Source: JAGGZI01 sp964399605 (lineage in GTDB: Archaea > Aenigmatarchaeota > Aenigmatarchaeia > PWEA01 > JAGHBM01). Taken from it: a stretch of 11,505 nucleotides of DNA. The DNA is taken from NCBI GenBank assembly GCA_964399605.1, contig CAYNRH010000028.1, positions 1-11,505 on the forward strand, read 5' to 3'. A model generated the notes under the pieces. It was not told the DNA's origin. It saw only the letters and a program-made list of their open reading frames with translations, and did not search any database. Below are positions 1 to 6,936 of the stretch, piece after piece (the first letter of the stretch is position 1; every line of letters begins with the position of its first letter). The translations under genes were made by a program, and so were the position numbers.

Positions 1-260
1 TATATTTCTTCTGTGTGTTTTTTAATTACCAGAGCGCCTAAGAAAATAAAAAGAATCGGAACCGCCCAAGATGCGGTGCTTACTATTATCAAGATGGTTA
101 CGTTTTGCGTAAATTCCGGTTTTTCCATTGAGTTTATCACTAGATTTCCGAAGTCGCTGTGTGTTGTTGTCACGGACACAAAAATGTTGAAAAAAAGAAG
201 TATTAACCCAACTGCAATTAAACTTAAGCCAATGTTTTTATTTTTTCTTTTCGTTGACAT
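1..260 (-). CDS. Small two-span membrane protein, 3' end beyond window
   Basis: Reading leftward from ATG at 258-260, a frame stays open for 86 codons to the window edge, so the C-terminus is missing. The product begins MSTKRKNKN, a positively charged N-terminus. A hydrophobic helix follows at about residues 10-31 (IGLSLIAVGLILLFF), then a polar loop of about 25 residues containing a His and an Asp, then a second helix at about 56-80 (ILIIVSTASWAVPILFIFLG), then KKHTEE. The start lies inside the last codons of radA in another frame (23-bp overlap). GAGGGT lies 7 nt upstream of the ATG, a good Shine-Dalgarno match. Close coupling suggests co-transcription with radA. I do not recognise the family; any link to recombination is only by position. 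Confidence 0.6.
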   Translation of the reverse strand, partial: MSTKRKNKNIGLSLIAVGLILLFFNIFVSVTTTHSDFGNLVINSMEKPEFTQNVTILIIVSTASWAVPILFIFLGALVIKKHTEEI

Positions 261-1242
261 CCCGTATACCCTCTTCTGTGACTGTAAAGACACATTCTCC
301 CTCAGGAAGATTTGGCGAATCAATCAGCCGTGCTATTCTCTTTTCTCCCTTGCTCTTTCTGAGATATAAACGGAATGTGGCCTGATGCCCAAGCACGTGT
401 CCACCTATTGGCCTTGTTGGGTCTCCGAAAAGGATTGCTGGACTTGACATAACCTGGTTTGTTATATAAATGGCTACATTATAAACATCGGCTAATCTTT
501 GCAGGGTATGCAGGTGTTTGTTTAATTTCTGCTGTCTTGTTGCAAGTGTTCCTCTGCCGGTGTAGTCGCTTCTGAATTGTGAAGTTACGGAGTCAACAAC
601 AATTAATCCAATATTTCTTTTCTTTATTACGTCCCCAAGTTTGTCTAAAAGGAGTATTTGATGATCAGAATTGTATGCGCGCGCCACGTAAATTCCCTCT
701 AACACCTTTTTTTCATCCATGCCAAGTGCTCTTGCCATCTGTAAAATTCTCTCTGGCCTGAACGTTCCTTCTGTGTCTATGAAAACAGCCTTTTTGTCCA
801 AACCACCCTTTTCTTTTGGCAGCTGGACATTTACAGAAAGCTGGAATGCAAGCTGGCTTTTTGATGAGCCAAATGCGCCGTGGGTTTCCAAGATGGATTG
901 TGTTTCTATTCCCCCGCCGAGGAGTTCGTCCAGCGCCTTGGAACCTGTTGTTATTTTGCCTATTTTTTCTCTTCTTTTCATTATTTTTTCAGCAGTTTCA
1001 AATCCCATGTCCAATGTGTCTCTGGCAGCTTGAATTATTTTTGCTGCTGTTGCTTCGCCTATATCAGCATTTTCTGCTATTTCGCTTGCAGAGGCGGCAG
1101 CAATACTCATAAAATTGTCATATCCCCTTTCCTTGAGCTTTTCAGCAGTTTTTTCTCCAACTCCAGGAAGGTCTTCTATGTTTTTTATTTTCTTCTTTGT
1201 TTCTTCTTCGCTAACATCATCTTTAACGATTTTTTTTGGCAT
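238..1242 (-). CDS. radA: RadA, archaeal DNA repair and recombination recombinase
   Basis: RadA is the archaeal RecA/Rad51 recombinase. It forms ATP-dependent filaments on single-stranded DNA and catalyses homologous pairing and strand exchange. The 334-residue length is normal. Residues 21-75 form the N-terminal helix-hairpin-helix domain (LPGVGEKTAEKL). FETA at 81-84 fits the FxxA polymerisation motif. The ATPase core has a Walker A segment at 122-129, a catalytic Glu in FIDTEGTF (about 158), Walker B LIVVDS at 213-218, and an L2/core region with TNQVMSSP at 261-268. The C-terminal RIARLIDSPNLPEGE is typical. Walker A reads GAFGSSKS where families normally have GxxxxGK[ST]: the Gly before the Lys is Ser. 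The start is 4 bp after the RPA stop with GTGAT 3 nt upstream, so it is probably translated from the RPA/histone transcript. Confidence 0.96.
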   Translation of the reverse strand: MPKKIVKDDVSEEETKKKIKNIEDLPGVGEKTAEKLKERGYDNFMSIAAASASEIAENADIGEATAAKIIQAARDTLDMGFETAEKIMKRREKIGKITTGSKALDELLGGGIETQSILETHGAFGSSKSQLAFQLSVNVQLPKEKGGLDKKAVFIDTEGTFRPERILQMARALGMDEKKVLEGIYVARAYNSDHQILLLDKLGDVIKKRNIGLIVVDSVTSQFRSDYTGRGTLATRQQKLNKHLHTLQRLADVYNVAIYITNQVMSSPAILFGDPTRPIGGHVLGHQATFRLYLRKSKGEKRIARLIDSPNLPEGECVFTVTEEGIRDVNEKKK

Positions 1243-1246
1243 TTTA

Positions 1247-2254
1247 TCACATCTTAATTATTTTTTTTTCTTCCAAACTATTTAAGATTGTTTTGGCTTC
1301 CTCTTCTGGATTGACTTCCTTGACTTCGTCGGCTATGAATTCCAGCTTTTCAAAGAACTTGTTGACTTTTGTCCTTCCATTTATTATAAATTCTTTTCCC
1401 AATATGCTTTCAAGTTTTTCTCTGAGGGGATTGAGGTTTTTCCCTTCTTCCGCAAGTTTGTAAGCATCTTCGGAGTTCATCCCCAGAATCTTTTCTGCCT
1501 GTTCTCTGAAAAACACAACTCTCACATTTCCATATCCATCGTCAACAACACCACTGATTATCAATACGGGTTTTGGCTTGACGTCTCCGTGTTCCTTGCA
1601 CTTTCCATCAATCAGTTTTCCCCCGCATTCAGGGCAAACAAAAAAGAACGGGTTTGTTTCAAAAAACTGCACCACAACACCCCTTATTTCGCTGTTCATT
1701 CCAGGTGTCAGGTTGCTTATTTTTATTCTCTTCCCCTTTTCAGAGGTTTTGGGAGTAATCTTGGCATCAGATTTTTTTATTTTTCCAAGTTTTCCAATTC
1801 TTATCTCTGCCCCGCCAAAACTATCTTCTTTGGTGTACCCGTTTATTATCTCTATAACATCCCCTTCCTTAATTTTCCCATCTTCTATGATTTTTACCTG
1901 TTCGTTCCACAGTGATATTCTTGCTTGTCCTGTTTCATCTGCTATTATCATATTGACAACTTTTCCAGGCTCATCATTCTTTTTAAATTCCCTTACATCA
2001 AAGATTTTCATTATTTTGCCTTTGATGTTTATTGAGCGCATGCCTGAGAGAATGTTGCCTATTTTTAATTCCTTGGACGTAGAATTTAAAAGATTCAATC
2101 CAAGCTCTTTTGCGACTATATGCGCTGCTCCTTCTGGTGTTATAAGTCCAGAGAACTCATTTTCCTTTTCTTTTATGAGATTTTCAATTTCAGAAGGGGA
2201 CAACTCTGTATTTTCAACAATTTTGTTTATTAAACCATCAAGATTTCCATACAT
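1247..2254 (-). CDS. Replication protein A-like single-stranded DNA-binding protein
   Basis: This is an archaeal RPA large-subunit homologue that coats single-stranded DNA during replication and repair and hands it to RadA. Counting from the longer start at 2269, residues 10-60 form the characteristic N-terminal helical segment (SGLITPEGAAHIVAKELG). Residues 68-165 are an OB fold (SGMRSINIKGKI through GGAEIRIG). Residues 180-265 are a second OB-like unit with an inserted zinc finger, C212-x2-C215-x8-C224-x2-H227. A charged C-terminal region follows. Two starts are possible. ATG at 2269 has no Shine-Dalgarno, whereas ATG at 2254 has GGTG 9 nt upstream and begins MYGNLDGL, closer to where homologues start, so I chose 2254. 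The gene sits just after the histone gene and 4 bp before radA, so it is almost certainly co-transcribed with them. Confidence 0.93.
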   Translation of the reverse strand: MYGNLDGLINKIVENTELSPSEIENLIKEKENEFSGLITPEGAAHIVAKELGLNLLNSTSKELKIGNILSGMRSINIKGKIMKIFDVREFKKNDEPGKVVNMIIADETGQARISLWNEQVKIIEDGKIKEGDVIEIINGYTKEDSFGGAEIRIGKLGKIKKSDAKITPKTSEKGKRIKISNLTPGMNSEIRGVVVQFFETNPFFFVCPECGGKLIDGKCKEHGDVKPKPVLIISGVVDDGYGNVRVVFFREQAEKILGMNSEDAYKLAEEGKNLNPLREKLESILGKEFIINGRTKVNKFFEKLEFIADEVKEVNPEEEAKTILNSLEEKKIIKM

Positions 2255-2290
2255 AACGAAATGCACCATTTTTTAATAAAGCAAAGATGT

Positions 2291-2500
2291 TTAGAATCCT
2301 TTTTTCTTTGCAAGTTTGACATCCTTTGCCAAAACAGTTTTTCTGCCTGCGTGTTTTGCCAATGCTGAGCATTCTGCAGCCAGTTCAGAAGCAACTTCTT
2401 CTAAAACCATTGCAAACTCTTCAGCAGCTTTTCTGCTTACTCTTGGTGCACCAGCTTTCTTTAGAATCCTTTCAACAGGAGCTAACGGTAGTTCAGCCAT
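2291..2500 (-). CDS. Archaeal histone (HMf-like)
   Basis: This is a 69-residue single histone fold that dimerises and wraps DNA. The sequence aligns over its whole length with HMfA/HMfB-type histones. The N-terminal ELPLAPVERILKKAGAPRVS contains the alpha-1 region, a long central helix covers about residues 23-51, and the signature LAKHAGRKTVLAKDVKLA (47-64) covers loop 2 and alpha-3. There are no tails or extra domains. The start is fixed by a strong GGAGGTG Shine-Dalgarno 5 nt before the ATG. It is the first gene of the operon with RPA and RadA, 36 bp before the chosen RPA start. Placing a histone at the head of a recombination operon suggests chromatin and ssDNA proteins are produced together. 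Confidence 0.95.
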   Translation of the reverse strand: MAELPLAPVERILKKAGAPRVSRKAAEEFAMVLEEVASELAAECSALAKHAGRKTVLAKDVKLAKKKGF

Positions 2501-2503
2501 CTT

Positions 2504-2545
2504 AACACCTCCATAACATTTATCTCAACGGAGATATTTATAGTT
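2504..2545 (-). promoter_or_regulatory. Promoter and ribosome binding site of histone-RPA-radA operon
   Basis: On the minus strand an archaeal TATA box CTATAAATATC lies at 2533-2543, with transcription expected about 26 nt downstream, near 2512. The Shine-Dalgarno GGAGGTG at 2506-2512 precedes the ATG at 2500, so the leader would be very short. No other convincing promoter is seen before the downstream genes, consistent with a single operon. Confidence 0.6.
2521..2536. promoter_or_regulatory. Dyad TATCTC-AACG-GAGATA in histone operon promoter
   Basis: A perfect 6-bp inverted repeat with a 4-bp spacer touches the downstream edge of the TATA box and ends before the expected transcription start. 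A protein bound here would block TFB/RNA polymerase, so an operator is plausible. This is inference. Similar GAGAT/ATCTC half-sites occur at the 11109 gene promoter. Confidence 0.35.
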
Positions 2546-2604
2546 TCTTATTTTTACAAAAATTGATAAATGGTGGCAGTATATTTTAAGGTTTATTTAT
2601 GGTT

Positions 2605-3096
2605 TTATAAATCATCCAATGGACTTTGAATGTTTTTTACAGAAGCCACATGAGTATAAATCTGGGTTGTCTGCAGTCTTGAATGGCCAAGCAATTTTTG
2701 TATATATCGTATATCTACACCGCTTTCCAGCAAATGCGTTGCAAAACTATGCATCAATGAGTGGCAGCTCGCCTTTTTCCTTATACCACTTTTCCTGAGA
2801 GCATTCTCAAATATTTTTTGTACGCTCTTTATTGAATACTTCCCGATTCTTCCAGGAAAAAGATATTTATCAGGGTTTTCTAACTCCATATACATCTTCA
2901 GGTCATTCTTCAACGAGGTTGGCAACATAACCTGCCTGGTTTTTTCTCCTTTTCCTCTTATTCTTATAGCAAGTTCAATGTTATATTGGTATAGCCCCTT
3001 GAATTTAGATGTGCCAAGTATTCTTTCACTTGATAGATTCTTGTATTTTTCCTCTAATTCAGGAATGTTGGGACATTGAGATTTCCAAAGGGGACA
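2605..3096 (-). pseudogene. Decayed XerA-type tyrosine recombinase, C-terminal catalytic domain only
   Basis: The frame is open from 3096 to the stop at 2605, but the first in-frame start codon is ATG at 2928 (107 codons), inside the conserved domain: recognisable sequence (RIRGKGEKTRQV, with the beta-hairpin Lys) begins upstream, near 2967. Intact archaeal XerA proteins have about 280-300 residues. The N-terminal DNA-clamp domain and the box with the first catalytic Arg are missing. In the remaining part the HxxR motif reads HSLM (residues 56-59 of the 107): the second catalytic Arg is Met, explained by one G-to-T change (AGG to ATG, 2752-2754). LLGHS and the nucleophile Tyr in TTQIYTHV remain, and the ending KNIQSPLDDL matches XerA C-termini. 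It should be catalytically dead and is probably a relic of an integrated element or of a duplicated chromosome-dimer recombinase. Confidence 0.75.
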
Positions 3097-3105
3097 TTAA
3101 GATTT
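3070..3105. repeat. Tandem direct repeat, 15 bp with 21-bp period
   Basis: GGGACATTGAGATTT (3070-3084) and GGGACATTAAGATTT (3091-3105) differ at one base and are separated by CCAAAG. They lie at the broken 5' edge of the recombinase relic and upstream of the NosD-like gene. They could be a binding-site pair or a scar; no function can be assigned. Confidence 0.6.
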
Positions 3106-3134
3106 AATCATGCAACACCCCAACTTTTCATAAA

Positions 3135-3144
3135 TTTATATATA
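3135..3144 (+). promoter_or_regulatory. TATA box of NosD-like surface protein gene
   Basis: TTTATATATA is flanked upstream by purine/AT sequence. Transcription should begin about 26 nt downstream near 3165, giving a leader of about 17 nt to ATG 3182. Confidence 0.5.
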
Positions 3145-3181
3145 GGTTAGAAATATTATTATATAAAAAGAAGTGGTTAAG

Positions 3182-5920
3182 ATGAATAAAAATAAATTAT
3201 TCTATTTCATTTTAATAATTACTTTAGTCTTTTTGACTACAATAAGTAAAACAAATGCTTATACTGATAATGGATCTGCGTTTTTTTGCACCAACTGTAC
3301 TGATTGTACCAATGCGTTGAACAATAACACATATAATCATGTATATCTTAATGCTTCAATAACTAATTACTCCGGAACAAGCAATTGTATAGATGATCCT
3401 ATAAACTTTTCAAACAAAGTATTTGACTGCCAGGGATACACTATTGATGGTATCGGGCAATCCAGTATTCGTGCAATTTATTTAACAAACAAAAATAACA
3501 ATACGATCAAAAATTGCACAATAACAGATTTTGGTTATGGAATTCATTTTAAAAATTCAGTTTTAAATAATATGACAAATAATATTTTCCAAAATATTAA
3601 TTATACTGGAGTGTGGTTATACAATACTTCAAATAATCTTATAAATAATAATACTTTTGAAGATATAACCCATAATTCCGCTCCAGCAGTTACCCTTGAT
3701 TGGCACTCTGATAACAATACAATAGCAAACAATACTCTTAATAATGTTTATAGAGGCATTTTTATAGGCTGGCTAAGTAATAATAATATTTTTACAAATA
3801 ATATTATAAAAAATAATAATAACCATGCCTTTTATTTATCTAATTGTAACAACAATACATTTGAAAACAATACTATTAATACAACCACAAGTGGTGGTGA
3901 TGGATTCTACATATCCTACTCTAATAACAATACAATAAAAGTGAACACAATTATGAAAGAGTATATAGGAATCTCTCAAGATTCAAGCACATATAACACA
4001 ATAACCCAAAACACCATAAACAATAATACCGCACAGGGAATTTGGGTTGGAAGCTCTTCAAATAATAACAATATAACAAATAATACAATTAGGTACAATG
4101 GAGGTAACGGAATTGATGTTTATTCATCATCAAACAACTTATTAAGATATAACACAGTTATATACAATGGAGAAAATGGCATTTATCTTTGGTCTGGCAG
4201 CAACGGAAATCTAGTATACACAAACATCTTATGTTCAAATAATCAGAAAAGTGGTTGGTATTTTGACATATATAACCAAAGTGGATCAAACACAGGTGAT
4301 AACAATACTTTTTGCACATCATCAAACTGGATTGATAGCGGGGAAACTGCAAGCCATCCAATGACGTATGTATGCAGTAGTGCAGGATGTGTTAATTCTA
4401 TAATTTTAGTGTCTCCTGCGAATCAAACAATGACAAATGACAACACGCCTTCATTTAGTTTTAATGTCACAGGAAGCAGAAGCAATTATTCCTGTGAATT
4501 GTTTATAAGTGGCATAGGGCATGGAACCAATTCAACCACTTTAAATAATACATTGACTACAATAACCTCAAACTCAAGTCTTGCTGATGGAAACTACTCA
4601 TGGTTTATTCGATGCACAGGCGATTGCGGATTGTGGAATGACAGCGAAACACGGAATATCAGCATAGATACTGTTGCACCATCAATTTCAATAATTTCAC
4701 CATTAAACACAACGTACAATAATGCAACAATCTTAGTAAATATCAGCTCGGATGGTAATACAACATGGTTTAGTTATAACGGCGGTGCAAATGAAACCTA
4801 CACTGTCTCTGTTTACAAAACCTTCAGTGAGGGCGCAAACACCTTTTATGCTTATGCCAATGACAGCGCAGGAAATGAAAACTCAACCTCTGTAGTCTTC
4901 ACTGTTGATACAACTGCTCCGGTATTAGCAAATATATCCAACAGCTCAATAACTTCATCAAGTGTCGTTATTACATGGGATACAAATGAAGCGTCTAATT
5001 CAACGGTTAATTACGGTACAAATTCAAGTAATCTAAGTCTTTCTGAGGTTTCTGCTACTTTAAGCATAAGCCACAGTATAACATTAAACGGTTTAAATTC
5101 AAATACACTTTATTACTATGAAGTGTCAAGCTGTGATTCATTAGGGAATTGCAACACAAGCTCACAATTTAATGTTACAACAAGCTCTGCAAGCAACGGA
5201 GTAATAAGTGGAGGCGGAAGCAACAAATATAAGGATTCTGACTATAGCTCTGTGATCTATAAAAATCAGAAAGGTGTTTTCAAATTCGAGAGATATCTTG
5301 CGATAAGGAGCATTAATCTCACTGTAAAAGAGATAGTTCATTATCCAAAAATAATCATTGAATGGCTTGATTCTAGTTATGATCAAAAAGAGCTTCCAAA
5401 ATTCGCAGAAAAACCAATATATCATTATGAAAAGGTCGATATGCTGAATTTCAATGATTCATTGATAAAGAACATCATATTGAAGTTCAGGGTTAAGGAC
5501 AGCTGGATTAAAGAAAATAACATATACATAAATAATATCGTTTTAAAGCGCTATAATAACGGCAGATGGAATGACTTAAAAACATGGTTTATCGAAGATA
5601 AAGATGGCTACTCTTACTTCAATGCGGAAAGCCCTGGTTTAAGCTTTTTTGCAATAGGTATTAAGAAAACCAGCGAAACAAAAAAGGAAGAAAAAGAAAG
5701 TAGTACAGCAGAATCAAAAAATGAGACCAAACCGGCAGCAGACACAAAAACTCAAGATACTGAGCCACAAAACGGTGGCGACATGACAACAAGCAAAAAT
5801 GAACCATCTAAGAAAAACCCTGTCAAAACAAAAAGCAAATGGGTTTATTGGGCAATTGGAGCGATAATTATTGGAATTGCCGCAGCTTTGTTAACAAAGA
5901 AGAGATCAAGAAAAAAATAG
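3182..5920 (+). CDS. Secreted, membrane-anchored NosD-type beta-helix protein with Ig-like/FN3-like and PGF-pre-PGF-like domains
   Basis: A large cell-surface protein (912 residues from ATG 3182; 915 from the in-frame GTG at 3173; numbers below use 915). Residues 1-29 are a signal peptide. Residues 75-350 are NosD-like right-handed beta-helix repeats of about 22 residues, rich in Asn (NNTI, NNN, GNGI), with Cys pairs around 39-45 and 381-406. Two Ig-like units follow at about 408-500 and 500-580, then an FN3-like unit at about 583-670. A linker with SGGG leads to a domain at about 700-830 ending GRWNDLKTWF...AESPGLSFFAIG, which resembles PGF-pre-PGF domains. A charged Thr/Ser/Lys/Glu linker (832-888) leads to one membrane helix (889-908) and a basic tail KKRSRKK. 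N-x-S/T sites are abundant. A PGF-CTERM sorting motif is not seen; the C-terminal helix itself probably anchors it. Likely roles are surface layer, adhesion or glycan binding, not shown by sequence. Confidence 0.85.
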   Translation: MNKNKLFYFILIITLVFLTTISKTNAYTDNGSAFFCTNCTDCTNALNNNTYNHVYLNASITNYSGTSNCIDDPINFSNKVFDCQGYTIDGIGQSSIRAIYLTNKNNNTIKNCTITDFGYGIHFKNSVLNNMTNNIFQNINYTGVWLYNTSNNLINNNTFEDITHNSAPAVTLDWHSDNNTIANNTLNNVYRGIFIGWLSNNNIFTNNIIKNNNNHAFYLSNCNNNTFENNTINTTTSGGDGFYISYSNNNTIKVNTIMKEYIGISQDSSTYNTITQNTINNNTAQGIWVGSSSNNNNITNNTIRYNGGNGIDVYSSSNNLLRYNTVIYNGENGIYLWSGSNGNLVYTNILCSNNQKSGWYFDIYNQSGSNTGDNNTFCTSSNWIDSGETASHPMTYVCSSAGCVNSIILVSPANQTMTNDNTPSFSFNVTGSRSNYSCELFISGIGHGTNSTTLNNTLTTITSNSSLADGNYSWFIRCTGDCGLWNDSETRNISIDTVAPSISIISPLNTTYNNATILVNISSDGNTTWFSYNGGANETYTVSVYKTFSEGANTFYAYANDSAGNENSTSVVFTVDTTAPVLANISNSSITSSSVVITWDTNEASNSTVNYGTNSSNLSLSEVSATLSISHSITLNGLNSNTLYYYEVSSCDSLGNCNTSSQFNVTTSSASNGVISGGGSNKYKDSDYSSVIYKNQKGVFKFERYLAIRSINLTVKEIVHYPKIIIEWLDSSYDQKELPKFAEKPIYHYEKVDMLNFNDSLIKNIILKFRVKDSWIKENNIYINNIVLKRYNNGRWNDLKTWFIEDKDGYSYFNAESPGLSFFAIGIKKTSETKKEEKESSTAESKNETKPAADTKTQDTEPQNGGDMTTSKNEPSKKNPVKTKSKWVYWAIGAIIIGIAAALLTKKRSRKK

Positions 5921-5956
5921 AGATTAAAATTATCTTTTAATTGATATCTCTTTTTG
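5919..5956 (+). terminator. Hairpin and T-run after NosD-like gene
   Basis: Beginning at the stop codon, AGAGATTAAAA can pair with TTTTAAT and ATCTCT across a small bulge, followed by CTTTTTG. It fits a transcription stop for the surface-protein gene. The bulged stem makes this tentative. Confidence 0.4.
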
Positions 5957-6127
5957 TGGTGGTGTGATTAAAAGAGAAATTGGATCGCTATCGCTAAAAT
6001 GCCAAGCATTTTTCCCAAATTCCCCAAATTTGCCCCAGCTCTGAAAAAATTCTCAGCTCTGTTCATTAGCCAAAAACCTTAATCCACCCAACCGCCCGCC
6101 CTTAGGGGAGCGCGCACAAGAAGAAAG
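5957..6127. other. Intergenic region with hairpins and a GC-rich end
   Basis: No convincing gene. It holds a perfect hairpin AAAATGC-CAA-GCATTTT (5996-6012), the imperfect dyad CAAATT/AATTTG near 6020, a short direct repeat AGCTCTG, and a C-rich then G-rich tail (about 6086-6115) with CCCTTAGGGG and GCGCGC. The tail is strikingly GC-rich against this AT-rich background. Confidence 0.5.
6105..6115. repeat. Left member of GC-rich inverted pair around the HEXXH gene
   Basis: GGGGAGCGCGC. Its reverse complement recurs with one extra base as GCGCGCTCTCCC at 6925-6936, directly on the stop codon of the 6158 gene. GAGCGCGC is identical in both arms. No target-site duplication was found outside the pair. 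Confidence 0.45.
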
Positions 6128-6158
6128 TTTAATAACAATGCATTATAATTATTGTCTA
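6128..6158 (+). promoter_or_regulatory. TATA box spaced for a leaderless transcript
   Basis: TTTAATAA at 6128-6135 is centred about 27 nt before the A of ATG 6158, and no Shine-Dalgarno is present. The transcript probably starts at the ATG itself. Confidence 0.5.
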
Positions 6159-6925
6159 TGACACAAAAGGTTCCAAAAGTCAAGTTTATCATCGCTCCTT
6201 TGAATGAAACATGCAATATCATTTATCGTTATCTTACAGAAGGATATCTTCAAAGTTGGTGCGATATGATTTATAGAGAGTATCCTAAATTAAGAGAAAA
6301 ACTAGAGAATATTACAGATAATAAAATTAGAAAGAAAGTTATATACGAATTCTTTGAAGAGCTTTTCAAAAATAAAAAACCGCTTTTAGAGAGGAAAACT
6401 AAAGATTTTCAGAGCGAATGGAACAAAATCAATGATGATATAATGAAGGCTTTGTCGGAAATCGTTGAACTCGATTGGCCCAAAAAAGATAAAGAATTTA
6501 TTGCAAGAGTTACTTTAAATTATATTTGTATCTGCAACATAAAAAAGAGGATTTTTGATGTTTTCTATAAGCAAAGCTTTCAAGAAATGAAGGAAACTTG
6601 TATTCATGAAATATCACACTTTATATATTATGAAAAGTGGAAACAGATTTTTCCAAAGACCAAAGAAAAAGAATTTGAGCCACCACATTTGGTTTGGCAT
6701 TTGCTTGAAATGGTTCCGGGAATTATTCTTAATGATAAAAAGATTCAGAGAATATTTAAAAATAAATTTGAATCTTATGAAGAGTATAGGAAATTAAAGA
6801 TAAACGGAAGACCAATTTTGTCCTATATCCAAAAATTTTATGATAAAAGAAAGAATTTTGAAGATTTTTTAAAGAAATCATATGAATTTATTCAAAAGCA
6901 TGAAAAAGAAATAAAAATAATTTAG
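6158..6925 (+). CDS. Putative HEXXH zinc metallopeptidase-like protein
   Basis: This is a 255-residue soluble protein with no signal peptide or membrane segment. Residues 148-154 contain CIHEISH, the zinc-binding HEXXH motif of metallopeptidases. About 25 residues on, WHLLEMVPGIILND (180-193) offers Glu184 as a possible third ligand, the arrangement of gluzincin-type enzymes. This HEXXH plus (H)LxE...LLN layout resembles uncharacterised protease-like proteins seen in DPANN and CPR genomes (recollection, not a search). The N-terminal half is helical and charged, and the C-terminus (about 200-255) is lysine-rich, possibly coiled coil. TTG 6152 is an alternative start, but ATG 6158 fits the leaderless TATA spacing. 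The gene stands alone between GC-rich inverted sequences, suggesting it may have moved as a unit. Substrate is unknown and protease activity is inferred only from motifs. Confidence 0.6.
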   Translation: MTQKVPKVKFIIAPLNETCNIIYRYLTEGYLQSWCDMIYREYPKLREKLENITDNKIRKKVIYEFFEELFKNKKPLLERKTKDFQSEWNKINDDIMKALSEIVELDWPKKDKEFIARVTLNYICICNIKKRIFDVFYKQSFQEMKETCIHEISHFIYYEKWKQIFPKTKEKEFEPPHLVWHLLEMVPGIILNDKKIQRIFKNKFESYEEYRKLKINGRPILSYIQKFYDKRKNFEDFLKKSYEFIQKHEKEIKII

Positions 6926-6936
6926 CGCGCTCTCCC
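6925..6936. repeat. Right member of GC-rich inverted pair
   Basis: GCGCGCTCTCCC starts on the last base of the HEXXH gene stop codon and is the inverted counterpart of 6105-6115. Confidence 0.45.

Noticed and set aside
13..369. Plus-strand frame of 118 codons
   Set aside because: It runs antisense to the radA 3' end and the membrane-protein frame and has no family features or ribosome site; the minus-strand genes explain it.
1578..2276. Plus-strand 232-codon frame
   Set aside because: Antisense shadow of the RPA gene; its Phe/Ser/Pro-rich composition is that of reversed coding sequence.
3480..4200. DNA-level tandem repeats in the NosD-like gene
   Set aside because: The repetition is at protein level (Asn-rich coils); DNA units are diverged and not a CRISPR or satellite array.
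5964..6044. 26-codon frame beginning with GTG after GGTG
   Set aside because: Too short, no family, and it crosses hairpins and C-rich repeats; probably chance.
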